NCBI GenBank assembly: GCA_004794785.1
Contig: SJOL01006425.1
Coordinates: 1,083,097-1,147,096 of the forward strand
Source of the DNA: Opisthorchis felineus
Taxonomy: Eukaryota > Platyhelminthes > Trematoda > Opisthorchiida > Opisthorchiidae
Reading direction: 5' to 3'
Length of the DNA stretch: 64,000 bases
The position numbers and the translations under genes were made by a program. Shown piece after piece: positions 1 through 12,800 of the stretch. Under the pieces are notes generated by a model that was given only the letters and a program-made list of their open reading frames with translations, had not been told where the DNA came from and searched no databases. How positions within the stretch are numbered: the stretch's first letter is position 1; every line of letters starts with the position of its first letter.

Positions 1-99
1 CTGTGAAATAAGAATAAAACAGTGAGTAAATCAAATTTGCATTGGAGTTCTAACTGACGGAGATTTGAGTGTGAATCTCTCCGACGTCACTCATAGGGT

Positions 100-215
100 T
101 GCTGAAAGCTGTTCGACATCATAAACGATTCTGCCGGGTTTCAGTTAAGTCTCCCATGAAAACAAGATTGGTATGCGAATGAGTGTATTTGTCTCTCTCA
201 CGCTAGTTCTCCAAA
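100..215. repeat. Repeat B, copy 1 (fragment)
   Basis: Contains AGGGTTGCTGAAAG and AATGAGTGTATTTGTC, both shared with the copy at 22.5 kb, and CATAAACGATTCTGC. Confidence 0.5.
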
Positions 216-331
216 CTATCGTTCTCAATCGGCATGCACTAGACTCGGTTTCCGTCATACTTCGGTCCAACGTCTTATCTGCCCAATAGTATGAGCAACA
301 TGATTTCTAATCCTCATCTGACGGCTGGATG

Positions 332-455
332 AATGCAGGGATACTGCCAGGTTGTCCAAGCCTAGACAGGAGAAGTCGAGATGCAGAGGTCCGGTTCGAA
401 CCACGGACCTTCCGGTCAGTAAATTCGCGCTCTAACCACTGAGCCATCTCTGTAT
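332..455 (-). repeat. tRNA-derived SINE copy 1
   Basis: On the - strand it reads GATGGCTCAGTGGTTAGAGC (box A like), then GGTTCGAACC (box B), then a tail shared with the other copies (CCTGTCTAGGCTTGG...). The far tail is missing. Confidence 0.7.
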
Positions 456-675
456 GCAACATCGTAGGTGCCTGCTCGCGTGCAAGCCAACCACAAAGAG
501 GCTTATCGCCACTAGTCTAACAAGCGAGTTCAAGTGGACACTTTCTGAAAACTTACCTACCTAGTTCTGTTTCCCTTCCTCCTCTTTTACCGCCACTACT
601 AACCCACTCTTCCTCTCCTCTTCGTGCTGGTGGTCTTTTGAGAAAGTGCATTTCGTTTTTGGTTCTCAATTTTAG

Positions 676-869
676 CTCCACACTCGTCACTTGTTCGTTC
701 TCATGACAAGCTCCCCGAAGTAGCTCGTCTGCGTGCTGTGCTCATGAGACTCTGCTCCATGACCAACTTTTTCTTGAAGTTTCATGCTTTGAACAGGGAA
801 TGTTTGGTGCAGTTAGTTGGGAACTTGGAGCATGCATCACCGTCACTTGCTTGGACCGATGAGCTGGAA
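676..869 (+). CDS. RAB3GAP2: RAB3GAP2 exon 1 in window
   Basis: The acceptor is a pyrimidine-rich tract ending TTTTAG and the donor is GAA|GTGAGT. The exon starts with two bases of a split codon and ends in phase 0, giving 64 codons. The peptide is helical and leucine-rich (for example [14 protein letters not shown], then SLAWTDELE). It needs an upstream exon ending in phase 1, which I could not find within 1–675, so that exon is probably left of the window. Confidence 0.75.
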
Positions 870-3800
870 GTGAGTTTCTTTATTGTCAGTTTACATGCCA
901 TACAAATATATGATCTCAACTTTGGCGCTCAATTTCTATACGGATTTGGACGGAACCTTCAACGTAAGCTTTACGACATCTTTTACAGTCTTATCAGCGT
1001 ATTTTTTAGTCACGTCGCGGCCGATAACAAGCATGTAACTCTCCATATTTTGCCGCGTATTTACACTGATTTACTACAATTGCTGGGTCTGAGTCTGGCC
1101 GACCCACTAGTTGCAAGAGAACTCAGCAAATTGTGAATGAGCAACATGTCAGACACACTTAACAATGGTTATTCCTCAAAGTACAGCGCACGACTACTAA
1201 CCCAGTAAGTTAACTCAACATCAGGTAGGATAAGGAATGACAAAAGAGTGACACGTATCGATTGAAGCTCACCAACTGGTAACACCGAATTCATACTGTG
1301 GCAAGCGCTATTAAGGTTACTCGGTGTTCTTGTTCCTGATCAACTTGGAGCATCCAAACCTCCAAAAAACCCATCGACTTATCAATCGACTGAGTTTATG
1401 AGCAATTTTGATTTGGTGCACACGAACCTAAACGTTAATGTTGCGTGCAGCATCAGAAATCAACAACAAAACCTCTTTATTAAAGCCAAAGGGTTTTCAG
1501 TTAGCTGCTATTGCATGGATAGTGCAAGAAGCTGGTTGAACAGCAAGTCAATCATTGGAGCACCGTATTTTACTGCTACGGACACCTAGAATTGCACTTA
1601 TCCAAGCGAGGCCAGCAATCCTGAGAGTTACGCGGATTTTACCGGTTTCTAGCAGTGAACATCCTGTGTTAGATTAGGCGGGTACCTAACTAGCCTTTTA
1701 TCTAGTTCGGAACTAGGTGTCTGTAACAAATCAGTTTAAAAGACTACACTAGATTTTATTTACCACTGATGGATTCATCCACTAATTCTGATCGGAGGAA
1801 AAATTCACATAACTGCGTTCGGTGCATCAACCGCTATCAAACGGTTGTGTTTTAGCTGAGAAACAATGCTGTCCGGGTATTGGAATGAATGGTTCTGGAT
1901 GTCAATTAATGAAAAGGCAATGGTGGTCACCACATGGACCGATCCACCCACGTACGTTGGACGCATCCGTGAATATGGTCGTAGGTGCGCCTGGTTCTCA
2001 AGAGACCAGTAGATCCGTGTGCTGGAGCTGACAGTCTGACTTCTTAAATCTGACTGGACGATTGACCAAGGAAGCAAAAACAGCCTGTAGTTAGGACACT
2101 GTCCAGTGGGAAACAGTTATCATTCTGCTGGGTAAGGACCACTAACTAACTGTCAATTTCACGCGTTTTGGCTGAATCAGGCCTGTTGATCTGTGCTACA
2201 GACGATGACAGTAATAATGGTCATTCATCCGTGACACCCTTTTGTTGCATGACTTCCGTACAGTGGGGGCTGAAATGCTCTCAGATTAACCAAATCTAGG
2301 CGCGAATAATCGAAAAGCCAGAGTTGAGATCGAACGACAGATATTGCTGTCAGTAGCTTTTCACCTTAATCACTGGGATACCTCGAGCTGTCTTGCTGGA
2401 CTGCAGAGACCAGTGCTCAGCAAGCAGTTTAAGAATCTAATCGCTGGCGTTCGTTCGTACTACGGAGACCAACGGGCAAATTTCGAACGATGGGGAGTGT
2501 GTGGTGCCCAAATGCATGTGGAATTTGTGTACATCCTCTAGCAGCCCACTATCGGTTCTGTTCTGTTTGAGACTTATCTTGTTTGAAGCCGATTCGTAGA
2601 TGTGTCCAGCTGCACACGAGTGTTAAACAGCCCTTGAATAGATCCCCTATTTATTGTTTTCTTCAAGTGGTCACATGTAAAGCGTGATGGTGATACGGAT
2701 TCAGCAAAAGGCATTGCAAGTAAAAACGAAAAAATCGGAAAGGTACGATGACGTAACAGAACGATAATTTTAATGTGTATTAAAGTGGAAGAAACCCGTG
2801 CGGCAAAAGGAAGGATCAAACGGCTGAATTTCGGATGCATATGGCGGGAAGTCTAAATGATGAGGAGAGGCGATTAACTGGAAAATATGGGAAAGTAGGT
2901 CAGAAGAGTAGTTGTCGCTGTTCAGCTGTAACATCCTTTCGGTGCCTAGCTTCTACACCACTCGAAGGAAACACGATGGCTAAAATACTACCAGGCCTCT
3001 CAAGCCTAGAAAGGAGCAGTCAAGATGCCGGGGTTGCGTTCGAACCGCAGACCTTCCGATCAGTAAGTTCGGCCTTTAATCGCTGAGTTATCTCGAGCTC
3101 AGGAGAGATAGTTGATTGATAGAATGAACTACCATAACAAATCCAATTTGGAAAGCCGTCTGTGAGTTGAAGGGATGGGATTACACTGGCGGATAGTATC
3201 CCTTTTCAGCAGTCGTTAATAACGATACAACTGGTCAATAATTCCTTAGTGGGTACATGGTACACATCATGTCGTATTCTGTCTGTCGTTCCCAGATTAT
3301 CCGATGCGAAGGTATCCTGAACCGTTACATCATCCCTCAATATTGATGGCTTGTTGATAATTGGCGGTTCGGCTTTCAGAAACGGTTACCCAAACTACAT
3401 TGAATTCGAAGGATGTTAGTCTTCTTGTCGTCTTATGTGATCGCTCGTCCGTTACTGGTCGCCACCTGACAATCTTCCAAATGCCGGTTTGGGACAGCTC
3501 CTTGCATCACAAAGCGTCCGTCTCCCGGTGCAACAACATTGCATCTTATTGGTTGTTTATCAGGTGGCTGTTGATCTGTTCGCCGAGCTTGACAATGGAC
3601 TTGCAAACGTTTCGCCACCAAACGAGTAGACATCATCAGTGCGCAGTTGCGTCTTACCAGACTGAACGACATACTGCAATCCCCGGTAAATATCTACTGG
3701 ACGTAATTTAAGGACAGTTCGGTGAATGAGGAAAATCTGGCGCAGTCATCACGAGATGGATATGTTTGAAATAGCATTACTTGACACCTGCTGTGGCTTG

Positions 3801-6800
3801 CTGACGGCAGTGCAACTTCTGTGTCGGTCCTTGGTTTCCCGCTTCGTCCACTATCGTATGTCAAAAGGCACGGTCCCCCATGGAAACAAAGGAAGATTAT
3901 TACAGCCGTATTTATAAGGTTATCAGAGAATATTCCACAAGGTCGCGCTAGAATCTTCGTGAGGAGGCGAGAAGCGTCGAGCTATAGATGATCGATCCGG
4001 ATTGGCTGACATTTTGACCAATCAATGGATGCCTTCGTTTAGTTCGTAGCCCGCATGTGACATCCGTCCAATCGAAGTGATGTTCGGCTATTAAGAGCGG
4101 CCTCCGGATAACACCGGAACCAGATCCATTATGGCTGGTTGGCTTCTAACCCGGAGCGATACACCGTATGACGTAATTAAATTGTATACTGTGTAAACGT
4201 AAAGCATGCTACATATACAAATCATCGCGTATAATATGTGCTTGATTTTTGGACCCCAGAAAATATTGTAAAGCTTGAAATGTCAAGGATCTTATCGGCA
4301 ATCCATGAATCTCACAGATCTTAACGTGCAGGTTCAAGCCGTTGACGATGATTAATCGCGCATATCCGCATATTAGGTCCATTTTTATCAGTCACCAGCA
4401 GACCACTCATACTGGTCAACTCGCCAACTGATCGGTCGGGGCATATTCTTTACAAGCCTAATTACTATAGACAAAAACTCTCCTGCACTCCAAATTCTTC
4501 CTGGTGGTAGTTTCCTGTAACTCTGTTCAATACATGGAAACACGAACCGGAATGAGCTACTGTTAGGCTGAGCACGGTGGGGCCTTTGTTCCCTTCTGGG
4601 AATGTTAGATGATGTGGCACGTAACTGATCCCAATGACGAGCCTGCTATCACTTGTCAGACCCTCTGCCTAGCTAGTCTGTCTTTCGTTGCACGCTAGGT
4701 CAACTCCACTGATGGCTTCTTAGTCCGATACGATAAATAAGTTTGTTTATTTCAACGCTGGACAGAGGTATAAGTACTTCGTTACTACTCGTTTTCACCA
4801 GGTGCTTAAGGCTTACTCCCATCGCCCTTTCACGTTTTCTCTCACCATGGTTGTGTGACAGTGAAGCACCGGTATATAGTGATAGCATGTTGCTTTCCAT
4901 GATGATGATGATGACACCAGTTCGAACGCCCCCATAATTCGTGTAATGCACATTGCTATTGCTTCAAAACAATGACAAAACAATCTAACAGTCGTTCAGC
5001 AGTGATCCACTCAGCCCTCTATGACGAAAACGTCATTGACCTCAATATCAGACCTCATTGAAAGTTTTGTATCACACTGTGTCACAGACAGCTATGGATG
5101 TTGCCCCCCTTCAGAAAAACAAATGTCTCTTTGGAGGTCCATTTTCCGTTCCATTCATTGAACACTTGTCTTGTTTGGTCCCCTCCAAAGGCGAGATCCC
5201 CCAGAACGAACAATTTTCAATTTCCCTAAGTTGCACGTTATCAGGACGAGGTGGCTCCATATACTGGAAAATTCGTTCGATCGGTCTTATCAGTGGAATC
5301 TTCCCTGCTGCCTTGTAGTCGCCATTTTTATGGTTACTCGTTTCTGTTGCATGACTTCTTCAGTATACTGAGTAGTGTCATCTCTACACCTCATATGCGC
5401 GCCACGGTGGGAAGTATTTAAACTCATTCTTGTAATAGGTTCGTCGTTATCCTTTAAAACCCACTTGACACTAGAGCAACTATGCGGTCGGAAATGAATG
5501 CAAGCACATTTGGCCAACTTTAGCTTTTATCATGTTTCAGATGTTTCATCTCATGACTATAGCCCAAGGTGTTACAAATCTTGTGGCAGAAACAATGTAA
5601 GTCCAACGAACCGCTCAGAAGAACCATATTTGCAGAAATTTAGGGCGGTTAATTTTGACCGCAAACAAGCCCGATGAACCTTCCACGTTGGAGACTTCCT
5701 ACTCTTCTCTGAAGTTGATTCGCATCCAGTGTGAAAAACCGCATGAGGAACAATGCGGCTTTCGTGCGCCCTGAGCCTACGCCAACCTTCACAGTTTGTG
5801 TGGCAGGCCCTGGTATTTGCCGATGCCACCGTCCCCTCAGGATAGTGGGACCGACTCATGCCCCTTGTAGAACCCCTGATGATCGGTACCAGGCCAATGG
5901 GTGTGAGATTTTGTAGGCCGTTGGTTTCCACATCAGTGTCGCCAATGCGTTTAAGATTACGGGCAATCGGATGCAATGGTATACACGGGAACCAATGTGC
6001 AAAGATCAGTAATAACAGGCGATGCATGCCGTTGATGAGATCTTAATTTTTACGTAGGCTTCGGCTTGCTCTTGGGAAGAATCGTGCGGCCTCCAGGCGA
6101 GCCTCAGCATAGAACACAATCGAATCCGATGGGACTATAAACGGATAAAGAACAGAGGTACACTATACATCAAATACCTTGTTGGTGTTTCTAGAGGGGA
6201 TGGTCTAAGTGTTCATCAATCGTGCCGCAACTCTTGAATGAACTGAACATAAGTTCGTTGGTTCACATCAAACAATTCCACGAAAATATTGCGAGGAGGT
6301 TTAACAGACGCAAAGTGAAAACAGGTCAATTTTAAGGGCTCAAAAGTTTGCTAGGTTCTGGTGACAAGACAATTAAACATGAAGAGCGAATTACGGATCC
6401 TGTCACGTGTAAACACTGCGTAGTCGAGGCCTTTATTGCACTTGTAGAGAAGTACATGCAACATTAATCCACTACGATTGACGAGAAGTTTACGCTTCTG
6501 GAGAATCGCACATGAATCAATTCGCATTTCCAGTAAGTCTGGCAAATAAGGACTCGTTTTTTAATGTCGACGAACCACAAAAAGAAACAAAATATTATCA
6601 CTTGACTGGGATCGTTTGGATAACAGTAGCACACCAGGAATACGTTGGTCATGGATGTGGTCTTGCGACTGCTGGAGGGCTTGGTCGGAAGCGAAAAACA
6701 ACAGTGAACTGAACTCCTACACGTTTACTGGGTGGGGTTGCTGTAAAGGCGTTTAGTATCTACAAGGCCGCAAATTGTTTGAGATGCTTCAAGCAATCAT

Positions 6801-9800
6801 GTTTCACCAAACATTTTTCCCTTGTGATAGCTTATCACTTGGTCTTGATAATTTACTATCGCCTGGAGGTGATAACCCGCGTCTAAGTTTACTCTGATAT
6901 AAAGTTCGTAGCGAAGCCCTCAATGATATATGAGTTTGTCATAGAATTGGGACCATGTACCCTTGACAGTGCGTCGAAATGTTGGTAGCTCAGGTGCGCT
7001 TGCTGGTGGGTAACAAGATGAACGGCCACCTGATCAACCACCACCTTGTTTTCTGCTCTTCCCCCTGAGAAATATTATGGCCTGTCATCCCAGTGGCTTG
7101 ATTGTTACACAAAAGTCAATCGAATTCCTACATCTGTGTTTTTAGTACTGCAACAGTTTTGGAAATTGGTTTCATGGTTCAACAGTTTTTGGATGAACCC
7201 TAAATTCCGCTCAAAATGAAGCAACGTGTGGGTGTATGCAGTCGCACAAACTTCCGGTCAGGTCCACCGCATAGTTATTGAGCAACAGTGGATTTGCTAT
7301 TTGTTCCATGGTAAAACAATTAACCTTCAGGTCTCCGGTCTTCCACACTTGCTCAGTATATCATTAAGATCATACTTCTCTTGTGATCTGTTTCTTGTAA
7401 TCCAATACGTGAAATATACTCGTTTGCACCCTAATTTGGTTCTAACGGGAGACTCGGCTGAATCTCTTGGTTATGTTATTCACCAGCTGGATTTGCTGCA
7501 CAAAGGCCGCCTCGTGTTTGAATTGGGACGATAGTCGAGATATAACAGTACATTGTCATCATAAATGAAGAGTCTTCAGCAACCTTATGAGTACTGTCCC
7601 GTCACCTTTTCAATACTTCACAGGCAGTCAAAGATATTTGATCACTTCCAATTTATCACGATAAAATTACCCAATTTGTTACTCAAATCGCTGGGAACCT
7701 TTGAATTACTCCTCAATCTCACCTCTCCGCACTCAGAATATTGCTGACTTGCTGAATTGGGATCCTGAAGACGCAGAGCGTTGCCTAAAGTTGTACACTT
7801 TCGCGAGCTCGATTCTCAAACAAAAGACGCACTTGCAGCTGTCTCGCACCATGGATCTGCATTCCTTCATAGACTCCTTCAACTACCACACCGACAGTCC
7901 GATCGACGGGCTACACTCCACTGATGATCTGACTTCGGTCAATATAAACGTTAGAGTCCAACTTCGTTCGGAGGATTCACCCGTTCGGCTGGCTAAAATC
8001 GGTCAGTTGCTTGTACAGGTTTTTGTAGTTTCTGTACCGTGAACAGCACCAGTTTATGGCATTTGCGACCAACTACGTGTAGATCAGTTGTAGAATATTC
8101 ATGTTAGTCTATCAGCCGTTAGTGATGACTCCAAATATGGACTAAACTGCTATATTGTGTTACTTGATGCTCCGAAGCTCTTGGTTTGATAGTCAAGTTT
8201 TCAGGCACAGATTTATAACGTGTAATAGCTGTAATGCCTCAACTCAGTTCTCCCAAACTAGCGTTTTGGACAAAAGACCCACCAAGGGTACACAAGGTGT
8301 AGTTAGTGCCCAAAAATAGGTTAAAAAACATGAACAGCTTGTCGTATACTGGAAATTCGGACGTCTTCTGGGCGCGCCATCGTCAACCGGATACTGGAAC
8401 ATGATTAGCTGTTCAGTCCACATTTTCGACCATTCAAAGCCCGCCCTGTTGTTGGACGGGCAAGCGGTCCCATCTTCTGACCAATCACATGGGAGTTAGG
8501 CTCATTGGCCGCTGCAGCCATAGTTGCGAGCCGTAGGGTCGTTTTGGTGTAGGATTCCGCCTAACTTAACGCGATCCTTGAAGTCGACGTCTGCAGTTCC
8601 TGTTGCTATGCCTCTCGGATAACTTCACTGATATTAAGATCCCAAGAATACCACAGATGATCGGCTGGTTGAATTTGGAACCTAGTATTCACCATAGTTT
8701 TATACACTATATATGAATGTTTTGAAACCAGAATTCAGAGGATTAACATTGTGTCCACACGATCACAGCCCGGAAACACATTCTTGTTCGTCACCTTAAT
8801 GGAAGCACACTTGACTCAAAAAAACAATGTTTGGAACTGCCTCAACTATGGGTGACATGACTAACGTGTTTTTTAGGAGCAGTTTTCGTTGCCTGCAAAG
8901 TTACGCAAGCACACCAGCTTCTCCTAGCACCTACCCGCGGCCACCTGGATGGAGTTACTCAAACATATGTCTTAGGGGAGTTTCTACTCATAAGATTCAC
9001 TGTGCCTTTTTTTTGGAAACCGCGTTTGTTTTTTAATTGTCCAACCACAGGGTTAGGTATGTCTGAACTTGCCCTTCTAGACTGATATTCCGATATTATA
9101 TTACAATCTACCTGCCCAACTGGAGATTGCCTCGTGTTCCAATCCCCCGATCCCCATCTGAGTGAATTAGTGTTAGGACAGCTACAAATTTTTAAGTGTT
9201 TCAAGTGCGGACTATGCGGACCGTTCAACATAGCTTGCATTCATGGAATTCCTAGATTTGCTTCATGTGTTCCGCCTCTTAACCGCGATATTAGGCTTTC
9301 TTGCACCACATGGTTTGAGCGGGAAGTTACAGTTGCATAGTTATGTCCTTACTTGTTGATCCATCCCTAATTCGCTTTAGGGTCCCTTATTTTCGGTCCA
9401 TACTCCCTGGGTTGTCAGTCGTTCCAGTTGTTGAAGCAGGACCTGGATACCGATGTATTGCCTCCGGAGCTTCTTCTGGTAAGTGTTCGTAAAGTTCTCA
9501 ACTGTCACTTTTCTTGGTTTTTAACATGTTGGCCCATGATTTGGAACGGGCATATGCATTTTGTAGTTTTGCCTACGGAGCTCGAGATCTAAGTATGATT
9601 TCTTTTGTTATAACTAAAGTCATCTTTTTGCTCGATAAGTCTCTTCCTAAAACAGCCTTTTCCCTTGAATACCGAACACAACAGCACTGTTTTTAAATGA
9701 TACTCCAGTTTTATTACGGTGTGTCTCATCGGACGTGTACTACAGATTTCAATAATAGGCAAATTAAAAAAGAATGAATAGTAGGTTAATGGTAACGGTG

Positions 9801-12800
9801 TTGCAGTTTAAAGGCGACGATGTCAGCGAGACCATACAACGTCGTTTGGCTAGTCTTTGTTAACAAGACAAATCATGCTGCCGGTGAAAATTACATTACC
9901 ACCGTCCTCCAGATCCAGCATCATCTACCGATTCAAGTATTGGTGCATGGCCACCTGTTTAGACAGAACAGAAGAGCAACTGTGACTGCGTGTGGGAGAG
10001 CGCTCGTGCGGCTTGGAATACAAAGACAGCTGCACCAGTCAGATGTACGGACACAACATCCAGGCCAAACAGGATCACACCCTACACTCCACACCTCGTC
10101 GATGGCCCGTCATCTGATTGAGAGCACGCATTGCGTTTATCCATCGACGACTGCATTGGATGTGGTGTTCTACACATCAAGCATCAGGGTTTTTGAAATC
10201 CGCCCATTGTTATTGGCGAACAGAAGGCGGATGTGTGTGTAGGCAGAAACTGCTTCGTTGCTTTGGCGCGACCGTAATAAACAACAGAGCAAGCCGTCGA
10301 CGTTTCCTTCGAAAAAATATTTAGTACCGGAATTTGTAGTACGTGGAAGATTGCATTGTTGTGTTCCACCTTCAAATTTTTTTCATGTTTTCACCATAGA
10401 AATTTTATTATGCTCGATCGTTTTCATAGTGAAACATGTCCGCCACAGTGTGCCTATCCGCAGTAGCCGTTTTTTGTCTGTTTGGTACGACCATTTCTGG
10501 TAACAACACATGAGACCATTTTTATCTAGGAAAGGACAGAATACATTTTTTTCTTCCAGGGTGCATTGTAATTCACAAACAAGCTTTGATCGCTAACCTC
10601 TAGCCTATCCCCGAATTTATTTGCGTTACAATTGATAGGTCACCTTTAACAGAGGCGGTCTTCTAGCCTTCATATAAAACTATGTGCTGCACATGTACCG
10701 AATTCTATGCCCAGGGAGCCCAACAATGAGGATGAGACTGTCTGTTGTTCGTACACTATCGGGTTTCGTGCCCACCCATCAATTCCATTTAATCCATGCA
10801 CTGCGGCAATTTGAGTCTGCAATGGGGGATCCGCTTCACACAATTAAAGCTACCGATCAACGCAGTCATGTTTGCCTATGCCCGCGAAAAGTTCCTACAC
10901 TTTACAGTGTCGTTTGACAGTAACACTGTCTCAGTACGTTCAAAGTCAGGTGCGCGATAGCAGCGAATTTCCGTTCAAGTGTCGATCAGCAAACTCACTT
11001 CCTCTTGAGATCTCGTGTGAACTCATTTGAGTCGACAACTGCAGTCTACTTGGATGAGGATCGTGGGACTCAACTCACCAGTGGTTAATGACACTGGCAG
11101 ACATGACAGAATCGGGCAGTCAGTGGCGCTTGCGCATCAAAGCTATCGCCTTTAATGCGTAGCTGCCCACTTCCCCAAACTGATTGGTCATACCGTGATC
11201 TCCAATGCTCGACTGTCTCTAACGCTCTCCTCTTTTCCGGCGACGGAAACTGTAGCAGCTGGAGCCAGCGTACCCTTAGTACATGTTTTATGGCTGACTG
11301 TTTGATTTGAGTGCAGTCTTACTTTCATTAGGGCCCCTTATCCAGTGATAGCTATGGTGTAAGTCATCGTCAGAAACAAGAAGCGTATTTCAACGATAAA
11401 AATGGGGCGTTTCTAGCGTCACAAAGGACTTCAACCAGGAACTGAAGATCGATAGACAACAGAAGTAACATTCGACAGAATGACAGCCCACACTGATTGC
11501 AACTAGCCATTTTCGCTTGTCCGTGCATCAGATATCCCTCCTAAGATTCAGTCGTAAGTATCGCCAAATGCCAACGTCTCAACTGTTGATGGTAAAAATG
11601 TTCAACACACTTTTCATTCCATTGAAGTTAGTGTAGCGTTTTGTCTTAGGGAACTATTTTATCCACGTTTATTTGATTCCTTTATTTCGATCTATTCGCT
11701 CTGTGATAGTACGCTTCCGGTAAGAGTACGATTTTGACCGGTCCTGAGGGCACACACTCCTTGGGTGAGCACTGCACTTCGTACCAGCGTATGGGGGAAC
11801 CCGGTGTACGAGCCGTAGCTTCTGGCTTTTGTTACGAAGGTAATTTACACCTGTAAGACACCTCGACTGGTCTTAGTTGGAGGTGTGGAATGGCTTCCTA
11901 ATATGTATCAAACCCAAGGCAAATGTCGTAAGACCGTAGTGGAATGACCTTATTTTGGGTTGGTCTCTCTTGTGGGGGGGGGCTACCTCAGTAACAGAAT
12001 TATGACGCCCTTACTCTAGTTGATCCGTGGCTGTTTCACCTCCCAACCTCCGTTGTTCTGTTTTTGGATAAATCACGTTTCATACACGAACCAGATTCCT
12101 CTCAGTTCATTCCTCACTCTATTTCTCACTTAGTATTCACTGACGAACTTCTTACTCTACTGGGAATTATGGCGTGATATGCCGCTACTTATCGCCCGAA
12201 TGCATCGCGTATACACCCACCTGCTGGGTCGCTTCTGTCATCCAGCCTCAGTGGTTCACCGAACTCCATCCGGAATGACAAACAGTGGAGAGGTGACTTT
12301 CGATTCGGATTTTAAGCGTTTGATCGCTCAGATTTACTCCTACTGCTCGGACAGTACACATATTTCCTCGGCTTATTTGATCAGTCTAATCATACGCTCT
12401 CTGGTCTACACGCTGTGGCAAGCCTCGGAAGAAGGCAGTGATCTTCTTTTGTCCTTGTGGTCTATCTCACGAGTAAGTTGTTGCTTCGCCTCCTCTGTTA
12501 TATCTTCCATCTTACGGCAACAACCATTTCACCAATGCCTTGGCAACATCTAAGATGTACGATGATAGTTATCCTTGTATCAGTGATTTAATTGATCAAT
12601 CCGCTTACCGTTTCAGGAGAACAATGAAGTTCTAATGTGCATCAAAACTGAACCATTTGTGAATTCTGTGGAGTCGACTCCAGCAACAGGAACAGATTTT
12701 CATACAGGCGACTCGGAAGAGCTTGAGCAGCGGGTGACACTCGGATCACCGGGGCCTAGTCCCCCCTCCGTACACTTGTCGCAAACAGTCCTTAGCAAGT

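Larger units (their letters stand above)
1..675. other. Intron or upstream region of RAB3GAP2
   Basis: No exon identified. It contains a fragment of repeat B (about 100-215) and a reverse SINE copy (about 332-455). The pyrimidine-rich stretch 560-675 leads into the first recognised acceptor. Confidence 0.6.
870..7736 (+). other. RAB3GAP2 intron, 6.9 kb
   Basis: Bounded by GTGAGT and CACTCAG. It holds a SINE (2920-3100), a solitary arm of the inverted-repeat element (about 3545-3660), a small ATG repeat near 4900 and a repeat B copy (about 7440-7600). Open frames here (for example 5572-6027 on the - strand, 151 residues) are unrecognised. Confidence 0.6.

Noticed and set aside
1..21. Possible exon end at the window start (AAACA|GTGAGT)
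   Set aside because: Only 21 bases, AT-rich, with no homology. It cannot be judged without the preceding sequence.
9820..10242. 140-codon frame in a RAB3GAP2 intron
   Set aside because: No motif, no good splice sites, and a composition rich in His/Gln/Thr without pattern.
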